Assembly: GCA_030625685.1 (NCBI GenBank)
Contig: DAOUQJ010000005.1
Span: forward strand, 62,001-126,000
From: Oscillospiraceae bacterium
Lineage (GTDB): Bacteria > Bacillota > Clostridia > Oscillospirales > Oscillospiraceae
DNA: 64,000 nucleotides
Reading direction: 5' to 3'
Below, piece by piece: positions 25,709-34,521 of the stretch (positions within the stretch are counted from its first letter, which is position 1; each line of letters begins with the position of its first letter). The notes below the pieces were generated by a model that was not told where the DNA came from, ran no database searches, and saw only the letters and a program-made list of their open reading frames with translations. Made by a program: the position numbers and the translations under genes.

Positions 25709-26512
25709 CTAATAAAAGCTTTTTGCTAACATTTCAATCAAAAGACTCCAACCATCTGCAACCACAAAGAGCATCAATTTAAACGGCAAGGATATCATAG
25801 ATGGTGGTAACATCATCATACCCATAGACATAAGCGTACTTGCTACAATCATGTCAATAATCAAAAAAGGCAAAAACAATAGAAATCCAATGGTAAATGC
25901 TCTTGTAAGTTCACTCGTGATAAATGCTGGTATAACTATTTCTAAACCTAGGTCTCTCAAAGACTCAGGTTGTACCTCAGTAGCTAAATCTTCTACTCCA
26001 GAAAGAGACAAAAAGAGATTGAGGTCATCTGTTTTGGTTTGTTTGAGCATAAATTCCTTTAGTGGTACTTGCATTCGCTCAAGTGCAACCTGCTGAGTGA
26101 TTTCATCTCTCATATATGGCTCAACACTTTGTTCTTGTATATCCATGACTACTGGCTTCATAATAAACAAAGATAGAAATAGTGCCAAACCAATAATCAC
26201 CTGATTGGGAGGTGTCTGATTAAGACCAATTGCGTTTCGCAGAAATGAAAATACAATTACGATTCTAGTGAAGCAAGTCACCATAAGCAACAGTGATGGC
26301 GCCAAGGCTATAAAAACAAATAGAAATAGCAACTCTAAAGTGCCCAAGCCATCCGTCCCTGTCGTATCAAAATCAATCGTCAAACCAGTCGCAGAAACCT
26401 GTGTAGTCAACAAACAAGAAAGAGCAAAAACGAAAACTAAAATTAATATATATTCCTTTTTGCTCTTTCTATCATTTGTTCTTTTTTTTACTGTAGATTC
26501 ATTATGAATCAT
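25709..26512 (-). CDS. fliP: FliP, export-gate membrane protein
   Basis: 267 residues with a cleavable-looking signal segment (EYILILVFVFALSCLLTTQVSA) and four membrane helices. Conserved blocks are CFTRIVIVFSFLRNAIGLNQTPPNQVIIGLALFL and the C-terminal MGMMMLPPSMISLPFKLMLFV. ATG 26512 lies eight bases after GGAGG, and the gene overlaps fliO by 11 bases. It forms the pentameric core of the gate. Confidence 0.97.
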   Translation of the reverse strand: MIHNESTVKKRTNDRKSKKEYILILVFVFALSCLLTTQVSATGLTIDFDTTGTDGLGTLELLFLFVFIALAPSLLLMVTCFTRIVIVFSFLRNAIGLNQTPPNQVIIGLALFLSLFIMKPVVMDIQEQSVEPYMRDEITQQVALERMQVPLKEFMLKQTKTDDLNLFLSLSGVEDLATEVQPESLRDLGLEIVIPAFITSELTRAFTIGFLLFLPFLIIDMIVASTLMSMGMMMLPPSMISLPFKLMLFVVADGWSLLIEMLAKSFY

Positions 26513-26891
26513 CAGAATGTCCTCCCTTTTCCTGCTCAGGCATTCGCTTTTTCACAGTGCGACGCCAAATGTCTGTAAAGGAAGCCATCTGTTCATGGTT
26601 AAATGACTCAACGGGAAATAAGGTGTTATCTAACTCTTCTAATTTTACAATGTTTTGTGCCGTTGCACCTATGAGCAATACACGGTCACCTACTTTCACT
26701 AGTAAGAGCCCTTGTTCTTTTCCAATTGCACGTCGATCTATAATTTTAATGCCATTAGGTATGTTAGATTTTGAGGTTTTTTGATATGAACGCCCCACTG
26801 TTTTTGAAGCCCAATAAGCTCCTGCAAACACTAAAATGGTTAAAAATAGTGTACCTAACACTGACAAAAGCGTTTTTACATCAATTCCCAC
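26502..26891 (-). CDS. fliO: FliO (FliZ), export-gate assembly protein
   Basis: 129 residues. One membrane helix (about 8-28) is followed by a small cytosolic beta domain (IKIIDRRAIGKEQGLLLVKVGDRVLLIGATAQNIVKLEEL), the typical FliO pattern. It helps FliP ring assembly. The sequence family is poorly conserved, so the call leans on the domain pattern and on its place just before fliP. Confidence 0.9.
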   Translation of the reverse strand: MGIDVKTLLSVLGTLFLTILVFAGAYWASKTVGRSYQKTSKSNIPNGIKIIDRRAIGKEQGLLLVKVGDRVLLIGATAQNIVKLEELDNTLFPVESFNHEQMASFTDIWRRTVKKRMPEQEKGGHSDDS

Positions 26892-26918
26892 AAATATCCC
26901 TACTTCCTATGTATGTTA

Positions 26919-27281
26919 TTAAAGTGGCAATACTTTCGTAACCGTTTGAATAATACGCTCTTGTTTGAATGGTTTTACAATAAAATCTAGTGCACCCAAT
27001 TTAATCGCTTCCATTACCATTGATTCTTGCCCCATAGCAGAACACATTACTACTTTAGCTGCAGGATCAATTGATTTGATTTTTTCAAGGGCTTGTATAC
27101 CATTCAAATTTGGCATAGTAATATCCATAATAACTAAATCAGGAGAATGCTCTTGATAAAGCGCAACTGCTTGCTCTCCATCTTCGCCTTCAATAAAATT
27201 GTTATATCCTACCGACGTAAGGTGTGTCTGTACCATTTTGCGCATAAATCCTGCATCATCTACAACCATTATTTTATACAT
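26919..27281 (-). CDS. cheY: CheY, single-domain response regulator
   Basis: 120 residues from ATG 27281, eight bases after GGAGG; the upstream in-frame start (27296) contains that site. It is a receiver domain only, with the acidic pair in VVDDAGFMR, the phospho-acceptor in LVIMDITMPNLNG, Ser/Thr in VVMCSAMG and Lys in FIVKPF. CheA-phosphorylated CheY acts on FliM/FliY, whose genes precede it in the operon. Confidence 0.96.
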   Translation of the reverse strand: MYKIMVVDDAGFMRKMVQTHLTSVGYNNFIEGEDGEQAVALYQEHSPDLVIMDITMPNLNGIQALEKIKSIDPAAKVVMCSAMGQESMVMEAIKLGALDFIVKPFKQERIIQTVTKVLPL

Positions 27282-27299
27282 TTTATATTCCTCCATTGA

Positions 27300-28706
27300 T
27301 TATAATGTTCCATTTGCTCCTAAAGAGTCTAAAAGCTCTTTAGTTCCAACAATTTCAGTAATTCTCAGTCCAAAATTATCTCCCACAACCACAACATCAC
27401 CATAAGCCAACAGTTGCCCGTTTACAACCAACTCAGCAGGTGCGCCAGTTTGAGTATCTAGCTCAACAACAGTGCCTTGACCAAAGTCTAGTATGTCTTT
27501 AATTTTCCTTTTTGTCCTACCTACAATAACAGACACTTCAAGCTGAACTCCCATAAGTAGCCCAATATTAGATGCACTGGGGTTTTCCGCTTGAAAAGGT
27601 TGCTGTGCAAAATTAGGGTACTCCACTTTCTGTGCCGTGATAGGTGGCGTCTGCTTACCATATGCTTGCCCTTGTTGTTGTGGATACCCCTGTGGGGGCA
27701 TATAGTATTGAGGCGGAAATTGTCCATAAGGTGGATACCCGTTTGGCGGATACCCATTCGGTGGGTAGGCATTCGGTGGATAAGCCATTTGAGGTGGCAT
27801 TCCATAGTTTTGTCCCTCTATAGGCTCTTGATTATTCTGCATTTGTGCTCCGATAACTCCCATTTGATTTTGGGGTGACGGCACAGTTTGCTGAGTTGTC
27901 TCAGTAGGAGAAGTCAAATTTTGATTAATCGCAGTACCTACATTTTGTCCATTTAAAACTGAGGTGTTCGCCTGCGTTGTTTCCACTTGAGTTTTCTCAG
28001 TAGTAGTTTGCTCAAACTGATTGGTTATCTCCATATTGGGAGCTGAAATAGTTTCAGTTTTTGGTGCGGTAACTGTATTTGTTTCTTCTTCAACTGTCGC
28101 ATTAATATGAGAAATCATTTTGATAACCAGTTCAGTGGATAAAAAACAAGTAAATGTAGTATCTAATACATCTTTAATCATCATTTGAAAAGAAATGGCG
28201 ACCACAGAATCTTCATCGTCAATATTCCAAAAATCACTAGTCACGCTGTCTTTATTCTCACATAAAAATGCTTCTGGTGTAGAAATATTAACTGGCATAT
28301 TCAAAATTTCTGACAGCGCTGTTGCTGAAGATCCCATCATTTGATTCATCACTTCGCAAGCAGCACTTAAACTCATATCATCAAATTCAACGTCTCCAAC
28401 TGAAGTAGAAATATCATTTCCCATTAAAAGATCTAACATCACTTGCATATCATGACTTCGAATCATGATGACATTGGTTCCTTCAATTCCACTCACATAA
28501 TTGATCTTTACCAGCAATGCAGGCTCTAAACTAGAGGAATCAATATTCTTAAATTGTTCTTGAATGAGACGTGGAGTTGTGATAGTTACCTGTTTTTCAA
28601 GCATGGTTGAAACCGCCGTAGCAGCGGAACCCATGCTAATATTCATTATTTCCCCTATGGTATCCATCTGCTCTGGTGTCAGTTGTTGTTCAAAGGTAGA
28701 TTCCAA
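27300..28706 (-). CDS. fliY: FliY, switch protein with CheC-like phosphatase and FliN domains
   Basis: 468 residues, starting at TTG 28706, seven bases after GAGGG. The N-terminal CheC-type domain (1-205) has both phosphatase motifs (DTIGEIMNISMGSAATAVS and AACEVMNQMMGSSATALSEI). A long linker follows: residues about 215-290 are Thr/Gln/Asn-rich and about 295-355 are Pro/Tyr/Gln/Gly-rich with near-repeats of YPPNG. The FliN domain (about 380-468) closes the protein (LLMGVQLEVSVIVGRTKRKI, LDTQTGAPAELVVNGQLLAYGDVVVV). It forms the rotor C-ring and removes CheY phosphate. The linker is unusually long. Confidence 0.95.
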   Translation of the reverse strand: MESTFEQQLTPEQMDTIGEIMNISMGSAATAVSTMLEKQVTITTPRLIQEQFKNIDSSSLEPALLVKINYVSGIEGTNVIMIRSHDMQVMLDLLMGNDISTSVGDVEFDDMSLSAACEVMNQMMGSSATALSEILNMPVNISTPEAFLCENKDSVTSDFWNIDDEDSVVAISFQMMIKDVLDTTFTCFLSTELVIKMISHINATVEEETNTVTAPKTETISAPNMEITNQFEQTTTEKTQVETTQANTSVLNGQNVGTAINQNLTSPTETTQQTVPSPQNQMGVIGAQMQNNQEPIEGQNYGMPPQMAYPPNAYPPNGYPPNGYPPYGQFPPQYYMPPQGYPQQQGQAYGKQTPPITAQKVEYPNFAQQPFQAENPSASNIGLLMGVQLEVSVIVGRTKRKIKDILDFGQGTVVELDTQTGAPAELVVNGQLLAYGDVVVVGDNFGLRITEIVGTKELLDSLGANGTL

Positions 28707-28716
28707 TGTTTAACCC

Positions 28717-29706
28717 TCATTTCTCATAAATATCAACCAATTTGATTGCTTTTTTATCCTCAACTTCACCCAGTCTTGCAAAAAACCAGGGAATATTCTC
28801 AATATGAACGACTATATTGGAATCAATCTTTTTGTTCAACTCCAAAATATCGTCTTTCTGCAAGGTTGCAATATCATATAAAGACATTTCACATTGATCT
28901 AGAATAACCTCTGCTTCTAGTTCAGATTGTTTGATGTAATTTAACATAGTGTGTCGTTTCATTCGATCTCGTTCAGGATCAGGTTGCTTGACTGTATGCA
29001 TATGTTTTACACCAAAGCTTGATATAATTGACTCCATATGTTCTGCAGGCATGCAGATATTTGCCATACCTGGATAATCATCATTTTTGATTTCTAAAGT
29101 CACAATCACTACTGTATCTTGAGGTGAATACGCTTGTAATAAACGTCCATTTGTCTCTAAGCCCAACAACGCTGTCTGACTTGCAAATAAATTGCTCCAT
29201 GCCTCTTTCATATAATTCGTGGTTCTTTCCATAACATGATGAAGCAAACTCAGTTCAATATCCGTATAATCCCGGGGTGGAGCATATAACGGCTCTCCCC
29301 CTCCCATAAGACGATCAATAATCAAATAACCAAACGCAGTAGGCAATTGTATCAGCCAAGTGGAAATATCTATATCGTCTATTTCGGGTTGCAAAGAAAC
29401 CAACCCAACAAGTGTATGATCTGGCAAAGCATTGTTAAATTCGTAATAGCGTTGCTCTTCAATTTGTAAAATTGTAAACTCACACGGTGATCGTAAAATG
29501 CTAGTATAATAAGAAGATAATACTCTTGCAAAGTTTTCATAGAGATTATTGAGTGATTTCAATTGGTCTTTAGTGAATTTTTTAGGAGATGAAAAATCAT
29601 ATTCCTTAATTTTTGGTTTAGCATCTTCAATTACTTCATCTACATTATCAGTGCGTGCTCTATTCAGCAGTTCATCTATTTGACTTTGTGATAAGGTTTC
29701 AGCCAC
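28717..29706 (-). CDS. fliM: FliM, flagellar motor switch protein
   Basis: 329 residues from GTG 29706 behind AAAGGAG. The N-terminal EALSQSEID-like CheY-binding peptide is visible as ETLSQSQIDELLNRA. The CheC-like middle domain and the FliN-like C-terminal domain (VILDQCEMSLYDIATLQKDDILELNKKIDS) follow. It couples CheY-P binding to rotor direction. It is followed by fliY after 10 bp. Confidence 0.96.
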   Translation of the reverse strand: MAETLSQSQIDELLNRARTDNVDEVIEDAKPKIKEYDFSSPKKFTKDQLKSLNNLYENFARVLSSYYTSILRSPCEFTILQIEEQRYYEFNNALPDHTLVGLVSLQPEIDDIDISTWLIQLPTAFGYLIIDRLMGGGEPLYAPPRDYTDIELSLLHHVMERTTNYMKEAWSNLFASQTALLGLETNGRLLQAYSPQDTVVIVTLEIKNDDYPGMANICMPAEHMESIISSFGVKHMHTVKQPDPERDRMKRHTMLNYIKQSELEAEVILDQCEMSLYDIATLQKDDILELNKKIDSNIVVHIENIPWFFARLGEVEDKKAIKLVDIYEK

Positions 29707-29741
29707 AGAAATTTTCCACTCCTTTCTCTATTTGATCTGCA

Positions 29742-30767
29742 TCAGTCTTCATACGGCGAGACATCTTCCTCAATTAATTCATTCTCAATTTCAGCTGTCG
29801 CATCTACTTCAACTGTTGCATCTGCTTCAACTGTCGCATCTACTTCAACTGTTGCATCTGCTTCAACTGTCGCATCTGCTTCAACTGTCGCATCTGCTTC
29901 AACTGTCGCATCTGCTTCAACTGTCGCATCTGCTTCAACTGTCGCATCTGCTTCAACTGTCGCATCTGCTTCAACTTGTGAGTGATATTTATTCGGAATA
30001 TAAGGCTCTTGAGGGCTACCCTCTACTGGAAATACTTCTTGATTATAAAACTGTCCCAATGCATCCTGCAAATCAAACTTTTTAGCTGTTTCTCCAACGA
30101 TGATAAGCTCAACACGACGATTTTTCTTGCGACCTTCTTCAGTATCATTGGTCGCAACAGGATACTGATTTCCATATCCCAAAACAGTTATTTTACTAGA
30201 ATCTACTCCAGAAGTATAGTTGAAATGCGATGCAACCACAGCAGCGCGTTCCGCTGACAACATCCAATATGTTCCATAATCAATAGTAGCTGTAAACCCA
30301 AGTATATTGATCATGCGTATACTGTCCTCGTGTTGTTTTAATCCCTCACCAATAAAATTTAACGTTGGTAAACTACTTGCGCGCAAAACATATTGATCTG
30401 GTTCAAAAAACAAGGCACTGGTAAAACGAATATATATCACATCATTTATCTTTGAGATTTCAACATCTGCTCCTTGATTGTTCTCATTGATATAATTTTT
30501 CAAAGCTTGATATAATTCATCCATATTATCGGCTATAGCTATCGCATCCTCACCCTCTACTGCGCTATTGCTTGCAGTGATCTCTTCAATAATTTCTTGG
30601 GGCAAATTTGAGAAAGATTTGATAAACGCATTAAACTTAATTTCATCAACTGTTGACATACTCAAAAGGACGGCAAAAAAAGTTAGAAGTAATGTTACCA
30701 TGTCAGCATAAGTAGCCAACCAACCTCCACCTTGTTCCTCGGGTGCATTTTTTTTCTTTCTAGCCAT
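29742..30767 (-). CDS. motB: MotB, stator protein with a repetitive acidic C-terminal tail
   Basis: 341 residues from ATG 30767 behind AAAGGGG; an upstream in-frame start at 30803 is rejected. One membrane helix carries the proton-binding Asp22 (LATYADMVTLLLTFFAVLL). The periplasmic OmpA-like peptidoglycan-binding domain runs about 115-245 (INILGFTATIDYG, LSAERAAVVASHF, NRRVELIIVGE). After it come ten six-residue units VE[A/V]DAT and a final acidic stretch, giving a tail of about 85 residues that ordinary MotB lacks. The match to H+- or Na+-type stators was not resolved. Confidence 0.94.
   Translation of the reverse strand: MARKKKNAPEEQGGGWLATYADMVTLLLTFFAVLLSMSTVDEIKFNAFIKSFSNLPQEIIEEITASNSAVEGEDAIAIADNMDELYQALKNYINENNQGADVEISKINDVIYIRFTSALFFEPDQYVLRASSLPTLNFIGEGLKQHEDSIRMINILGFTATIDYGTYWMLSAERAAVVASHFNYTSGVDSSKITVLGYGNQYPVATNDTEEGRKKNRRVELIIVGETAKKFDLQDALGQFYNQEVFPVEGSPQEPYIPNKYHSQVEADATVEADATVEADATVEADATVEADATVEADATVEADATVEVDATVEADATVEVDATAEIENELIEEDVSPYED
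29796..29975. repeat. Ten tandem 18-bp repeats inside motB
   Basis: The + strand unit is TCTGCTTCAACTGTCGCA with C/T and G/A single-base variants. Ten copies fill exactly 180 bp and stay in frame, encoding VEADAT (eight) or VEVDAT (two). Being exact multiples of six codons, copy-number change would lengthen or shorten the tail without a frameshift. Confidence 0.95.
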
Positions 30768-30806
30768 TATATCTCTGCCCCTTTGAATAGAAATCTGATT
30801 CATTTC

Positions 30807-31673
30807 TTATTTTTTGCTCTTTTTATTGCCTTTTCCTTTACCACCAGCTTCTTCCCCTTCATCACCTTTCATACTTTTTTTCTTATACTCAGGTAACAAT
30901 TGAAGCAAACGATCTTGAATTAAGTTTGGATTTTCACCTGCTTGGATAGCCTGTACTCCCTCAGAAATAATCTGTAAACATAGATACTCTTCTTCATGTC
31001 GTACTGCTAGCTTATTAGAAATTGGCATAAAAAAGATATTTGCTAACAACGAACCATATAAGGTAGTAATAAGCGCAACTGCCATATTAGGGCCTACTGT
31101 TTCAATATCAGAAAGATTTCTCAACATGTTAATTAGTCCGATCAAAGTACCTACCATACCAAAGGCTGGTGCCAAGGCAGTACCTTTATCATAAAAAGAC
31201 TTTTCTTGTGTATGACGTTCATCCACACCCTCGAGCCATGCTTCCATCTGAATTTTAACTTTCTCAGGGTCTACTGAGTCAACCACCTTTTGAATGGCAT
31301 TCACTAAAAACGGATCTTGAATATCTTTGATATCTTCTTCCAAAGCCAGCAAACCACTCGTGCGGGATTTTTTTCCCATATCTACCAGAATGTTTATATA
31401 GTCTTCTGGCTTATATTGCTTTGGCATGAAAATAATCATCATATGTTTGGGAATTTTCGCAAACTGCGCCAACGGAAACATGATTAACATACAACCAAGT
31501 GTCCCACCTAGTACGATGAGAAGACTCGTTATATCGAAAAAGCTACTCAAATTCGAGAAATTTATGCTAATTTCTCTTGTTTCTGCGTCAGTACTAGTGA
31601 CTATCCCCATAAAAACAAGACCAATTGCCAATATCAATCCTATAATACTAGCTAAATCAATGGTTCGTTTCAT
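30807..31673 (-). CDS. motA: MotA, stator protein
   Basis: 288 residues, four membrane segments. Conserved parts are LLIVLGGTLGCMLIMFPL, KSRTSGLLALEEDI and GTALAPAFGMVGTLIGLINMLRNL, followed by NMAVALITTLYGSLLANIFFMPISNKL. Five MotA surround two MotB to make the torque unit. The C-terminus is a Lys/Gly-rich charged tail. It lies 39 bp upstream of motB in the operon. Confidence 0.96.
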   Translation of the reverse strand: MKRTIDLASIIGLILAIGLVFMGIVTSTDAETREISINFSNLSSFFDITSLLIVLGGTLGCMLIMFPLAQFAKIPKHMMIIFMPKQYKPEDYINILVDMGKKSRTSGLLALEEDIKDIQDPFLVNAIQKVVDSVDPEKVKIQMEAWLEGVDERHTQEKSFYDKGTALAPAFGMVGTLIGLINMLRNLSDIETVGPNMAVALITTLYGSLLANIFFMPISNKLAVRHEEEYLCLQIISEGVQAIQAGENPNLIQDRLLQLLPEYKKKSMKGDEGEEAGGKGKGNKKSKK

Positions 31674-31685
31674 GCATATCTCTCC

Positions 31686-31892
31686 TTATCGTTTGGGAGA
31701 AAACGTGTCAGAATGCACGCAAGATCTCTTGAAACGTACTATTTTTTCAATAACTTCATTCATAGACTCTTTCACTATATGATAATGATTGGTGGTCAAT
31801 CGAATAACTGTATCAGGTGTTTCTTCAATGGTTTCAATCAAATCTTCATTTAATGCAAAAGTAGTGCCATTTAGTTTGGTAACGACTAACAT
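31686..31892 (-). CDS. flbD: FlbD/SwrD-family small flagellar protein
   Basis: 68 residues. The family pattern MLVVTKLNGTTFALNEDLIETIEETPDTVIRL is clear. In Bacillus subtilis the equivalent SwrD raises flagellar power. It is placed between flgE and motA as in most Firmicutes. It is a soluble beta-rich peptide without membrane segments. Confidence 0.92.
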   Translation of the reverse strand: MLVVTKLNGTTFALNEDLIETIEETPDTVIRLTTNHYHIVKESMNEVIEKIVRFKRSCVHSDTFSPKR

Positions 31893-31926
31893 AACTTGTC
31901 ATTCCTTCCTATTTTTAATTTGTTTA

Positions 31927-31969
31927 GTCCTAGGCAGACAGAAAGGGAAAGTTTCCGTCTGCCTAGGAC
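31927..31969 (-). other. Long stable RNA hairpin between flgE and flbD
   Basis: Perfect 13-bp arms (31927-31939 and 31957-31969, GTCCTAGGCAGAC and its complement) continue inward through one position that pairs only as G-U on the minus strand, then four more pairs, leaving a 7-base loop. There is no T-run, so it is a weak terminator; it could protect the flgE 3' end, attenuate, or mark an RNA cleavage point. Confidence 0.75.
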
Positions 31970-32010
31970 GGAGAAGATTCGCCATCAATGAATCTGCTCT
32001 AATAAGCTAT

Positions 32011-34443
32011 TTATCTTTTTAAGTTAATTAGCTCTTCTAACATTGTGTCAGAAACCGTAATAATACGCGAATTTGCTTGGAACCCACGTTGTGTTGTAAT
32101 CATTTCTGCAAACTCAGCAGATAGATCGACATTTGACATCTCCAAAGCACTGCTCTTTAATGAGCCGCTTCCTTCAGAACCTGGATCACACAATTTAGGT
32201 TCCCCTGAGTTTGCAGTGGCTGAAAAATAGTTAGATCCTTCTAATTGCAATCCACTTGCATTAGCAAAATTCGCCAAACTAATCTTTCCGGCAACTACAG
32301 TACCTTTATCTGCATGACTTACTGAAATAGTACCATCCGAAGCAATTGCAATACTAGATAGTTCGTCTAACGTCACGGTTCCACCTTCAGTTCCGCCTGT
32401 TAATGGGAATGTAACTGCTGATAAACCTAAATTTCTAGACGGTTCTGACGCAGTAACAGTCAATTCCTTACCACCAGTTAACGCGAGCATTTCATCTCCA
32501 TTAGTAGGATCTGTTGCAGGATTTAACGTCTTATAATAGTTGTTCATTGCATCATAACCAGGATTGCTCACTTGAACATAATCTCCTTTGGGTCCTTTTA
32601 GCAGCAAAGAAGAAGCCTTGGTATCTTCAGCAATATCGGCCTTATATTCAACACCATCTATCGTCATAGAGATAGTCCAAAAATCTGGATCCGTGTCACT
32701 GTGTGTATATGTAGCTTTAAAGTCATTCGTCGTTACAGTTCCAGCACCTTCAAAATTTGAACTAGTTTTCATCAAGAACATTGTTCCTCCAAAGGCACCT
32801 TCCTCCATGCCCTTAATAGAACCAGGATAATTCCCAAAATTAACCCCTGAAATTTCAGCACCAGTTAACGCTTTTGACTCACCAGCTGTAGCAGAAATTG
32901 CCACGTAATTATGCAAATCTAAACTATCATTCAATGCTGTTTGTAGCTTAGTGTCAGCATCAGGATCAGCGGAATCTATTCCATAATGGTCCAACATCTG
33001 AGTGCGACTAGGAACACTCATAGTAATAGAACCATCTAACGCTTCATCACCAGCTGTTTTCAATGTAAAGTTTCCACCGTTCACACTGGAGACCTCACCT
33101 GTATAGGTCTTTCCTCCAATTGTTGCTGTCACTTCATACATATTCGTAGTCGTATTAAGTGTATAGGAATATTCCATATCGCCTTGTCCAGAGAAGTTTG
33201 AAGTTACAGAAGTAATTGTTGAACCACCAAAAAAGTATTGAGGTGGTGTTTGCGTTACAATAGATGTTGTATTGTCACCATTGTTAACCAAAGTCGACAA
33301 GGTGTTGGTCAACTGATCTTTGTCTGATACTGAAAGTGTGATACTTTTAGTAGAACCCGAATTGGTAACATCACTCAGTTCAATAGTTGCATCTGCTGCA
33401 ATATTTCCTTGAAATTTACCCTCATAAGTGGTCCCTGCTACTTGCATGCTAACAACATACTCAATCACTTGACTTGGAGCTGTTCCAGTAATTTGTTTAG
33501 TGATGGACATGTTCTCATCCGTAGCGGTGGCCGGAAATGCATATAAATCTGACCCTGTAATGCTCAAAGCTCCATCAAATAAACCATCTGCATCAGAAGC
33601 TGTCAACTTAACTTCTTCAGCTAATGCTGCACCAGTCCAAGTGCCTACAGATGGATCGGTTCCAAACACGTTCTCACTTGCAGTAATTGTAAATTGCCCA
33701 CCTGGGTGCACAGTTCCTCCATTTGCTTCAGTAATTGCTGCATTAATTGCTGCATTCACCTCAGACATTGAGTTGAATTCTTCAAATGCATTTAACTGCA
33801 CTGTAATGGCTCCTGCGTTAGATATACTTGCACTTGCCAATAATCCAGCAGGTAAATTTTCACTTGATCCAATGGCAATGCTCACATTCCCAAATTGTCC
33901 AGGATTTGATGCAGTAACGGTATACTCTATTCCATTGATTGTTTCGTCAGCCATTGGTTTTTTTGCATCTACAGAACCAATATTATCAAGTTTAATCTTT
34001 TGTGCTCCTGGTTCACTATTGGCACCAGAAGTACCCAAAACAAAATTACCATTTATATCTGTTAGGTATCCATTTGAATCATAATCTAACATACCAGCTT
34101 TCGTATAGAAAGTGTTTCCATTAGGATCCATAACTTGCAAAAAGCCTTCGCCCATGATTGCAACGTCCATGCCAAAGCCTGTATTTTGCAAACTTGATTG
34201 GGTCATTTGAGTTTGAATCGCCGCCAAAGAAGAACCATAGCCTACGCTTGACGGATTGACACCACCGCGACTGGTAGTACCTTCAGAAGCACTTCGCACA
34301 GTTTGATAATATATATCACTAAATATTGCACGTTGCGACTTGTATGCATATGTATTGACGTTAGCAATATTGTTACCTATAACGTCCATTTTTGTCTGAT
34401 GTGTCTTTAAACCAGCTACACCAGAGAACATTGCTCTGTTCAT
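32011..34443 (-). CDS. flgE: FlgE, hook protein, with a very large central region
   Basis: 810 residues against roughly 260-450 in many species. N-terminal axial motif: FSGVAGLKTHQTKMDVIGNNIANVNTYAYKSQR. C-terminal motif: SALEMSNVDLSAEFAEMITTQRGFQANSRIITVSDTMLEEL. Between about 150 and 730 the sequence is Thr/Ser/Gly/Ala-rich, beta-strand-like and variable, forming the exposed hook domains. Its product is capped by FlgD and measured by FliK, both encoded just upstream. ATG follows AAGGAG. Confidence 0.96.
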   Translation of the reverse strand: MNRAMFSGVAGLKTHQTKMDVIGNNIANVNTYAYKSQRAIFSDIYYQTVRSASEGTTSRGGVNPSSVGYGSSLAAIQTQMTQSSLQNTGFGMDVAIMGEGFLQVMDPNGNTFYTKAGMLDYDSNGYLTDINGNFVLGTSGANSEPGAQKIKLDNIGSVDAKKPMADETINGIEYTVTASNPGQFGNVSIAIGSSENLPAGLLASASISNAGAITVQLNAFEEFNSMSEVNAAINAAITEANGGTVHPGGQFTITASENVFGTDPSVGTWTGAALAEEVKLTASDADGLFDGALSITGSDLYAFPATATDENMSITKQITGTAPSQVIEYVVSMQVAGTTYEGKFQGNIAADATIELSDVTNSGSTKSITLSVSDKDQLTNTLSTLVNNGDNTTSIVTQTPPQYFFGGSTITSVTSNFSGQGDMEYSYTLNTTTNMYEVTATIGGKTYTGEVSSVNGGNFTLKTAGDEALDGSITMSVPSRTQMLDHYGIDSADPDADTKLQTALNDSLDLHNYVAISATAGESKALTGAEISGVNFGNYPGSIKGMEEGAFGGTMFLMKTSSNFEGAGTVTTNDFKATYTHSDTDPDFWTISMTIDGVEYKADIAEDTKASSLLLKGPKGDYVQVSNPGYDAMNNYYKTLNPATDPTNGDEMLALTGGKELTVTASEPSRNLGLSAVTFPLTGGTEGGTVTLDELSSIAIASDGTISVSHADKGTVVAGKISLANFANASGLQLEGSNYFSATANSGEPKLCDPGSEGSGSLKSSALEMSNVDLSAEFAEMITTQRGFQANSRIITVSDTMLEELINLKR

Positions 34444-34521
34444 TGTTCTTCGTCTCCTTTTTAAGAGCCGCTAATCCTCTTCTGTCATTCCGAGGATTTG
34501 TAACCTCCTCACAAGGTCCGG

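Noticed and set aside
29796-29975. Repeat tract as a possible CRISPR array
   Set aside because: Units are directly adjacent 18-mers without spacers and encode an in-frame protein tail.
29732-30085. + strand frame with repeating LLQLSH units
   Set aside because: It is the antisense reading of the MotB 18-bp repeats; no start signal and no independent support.
33500-34084. 194-codon + strand frame opposite flgE
   Set aside because: Shadow of the Thr/Ser-rich flgE sequence; no ribosome site.
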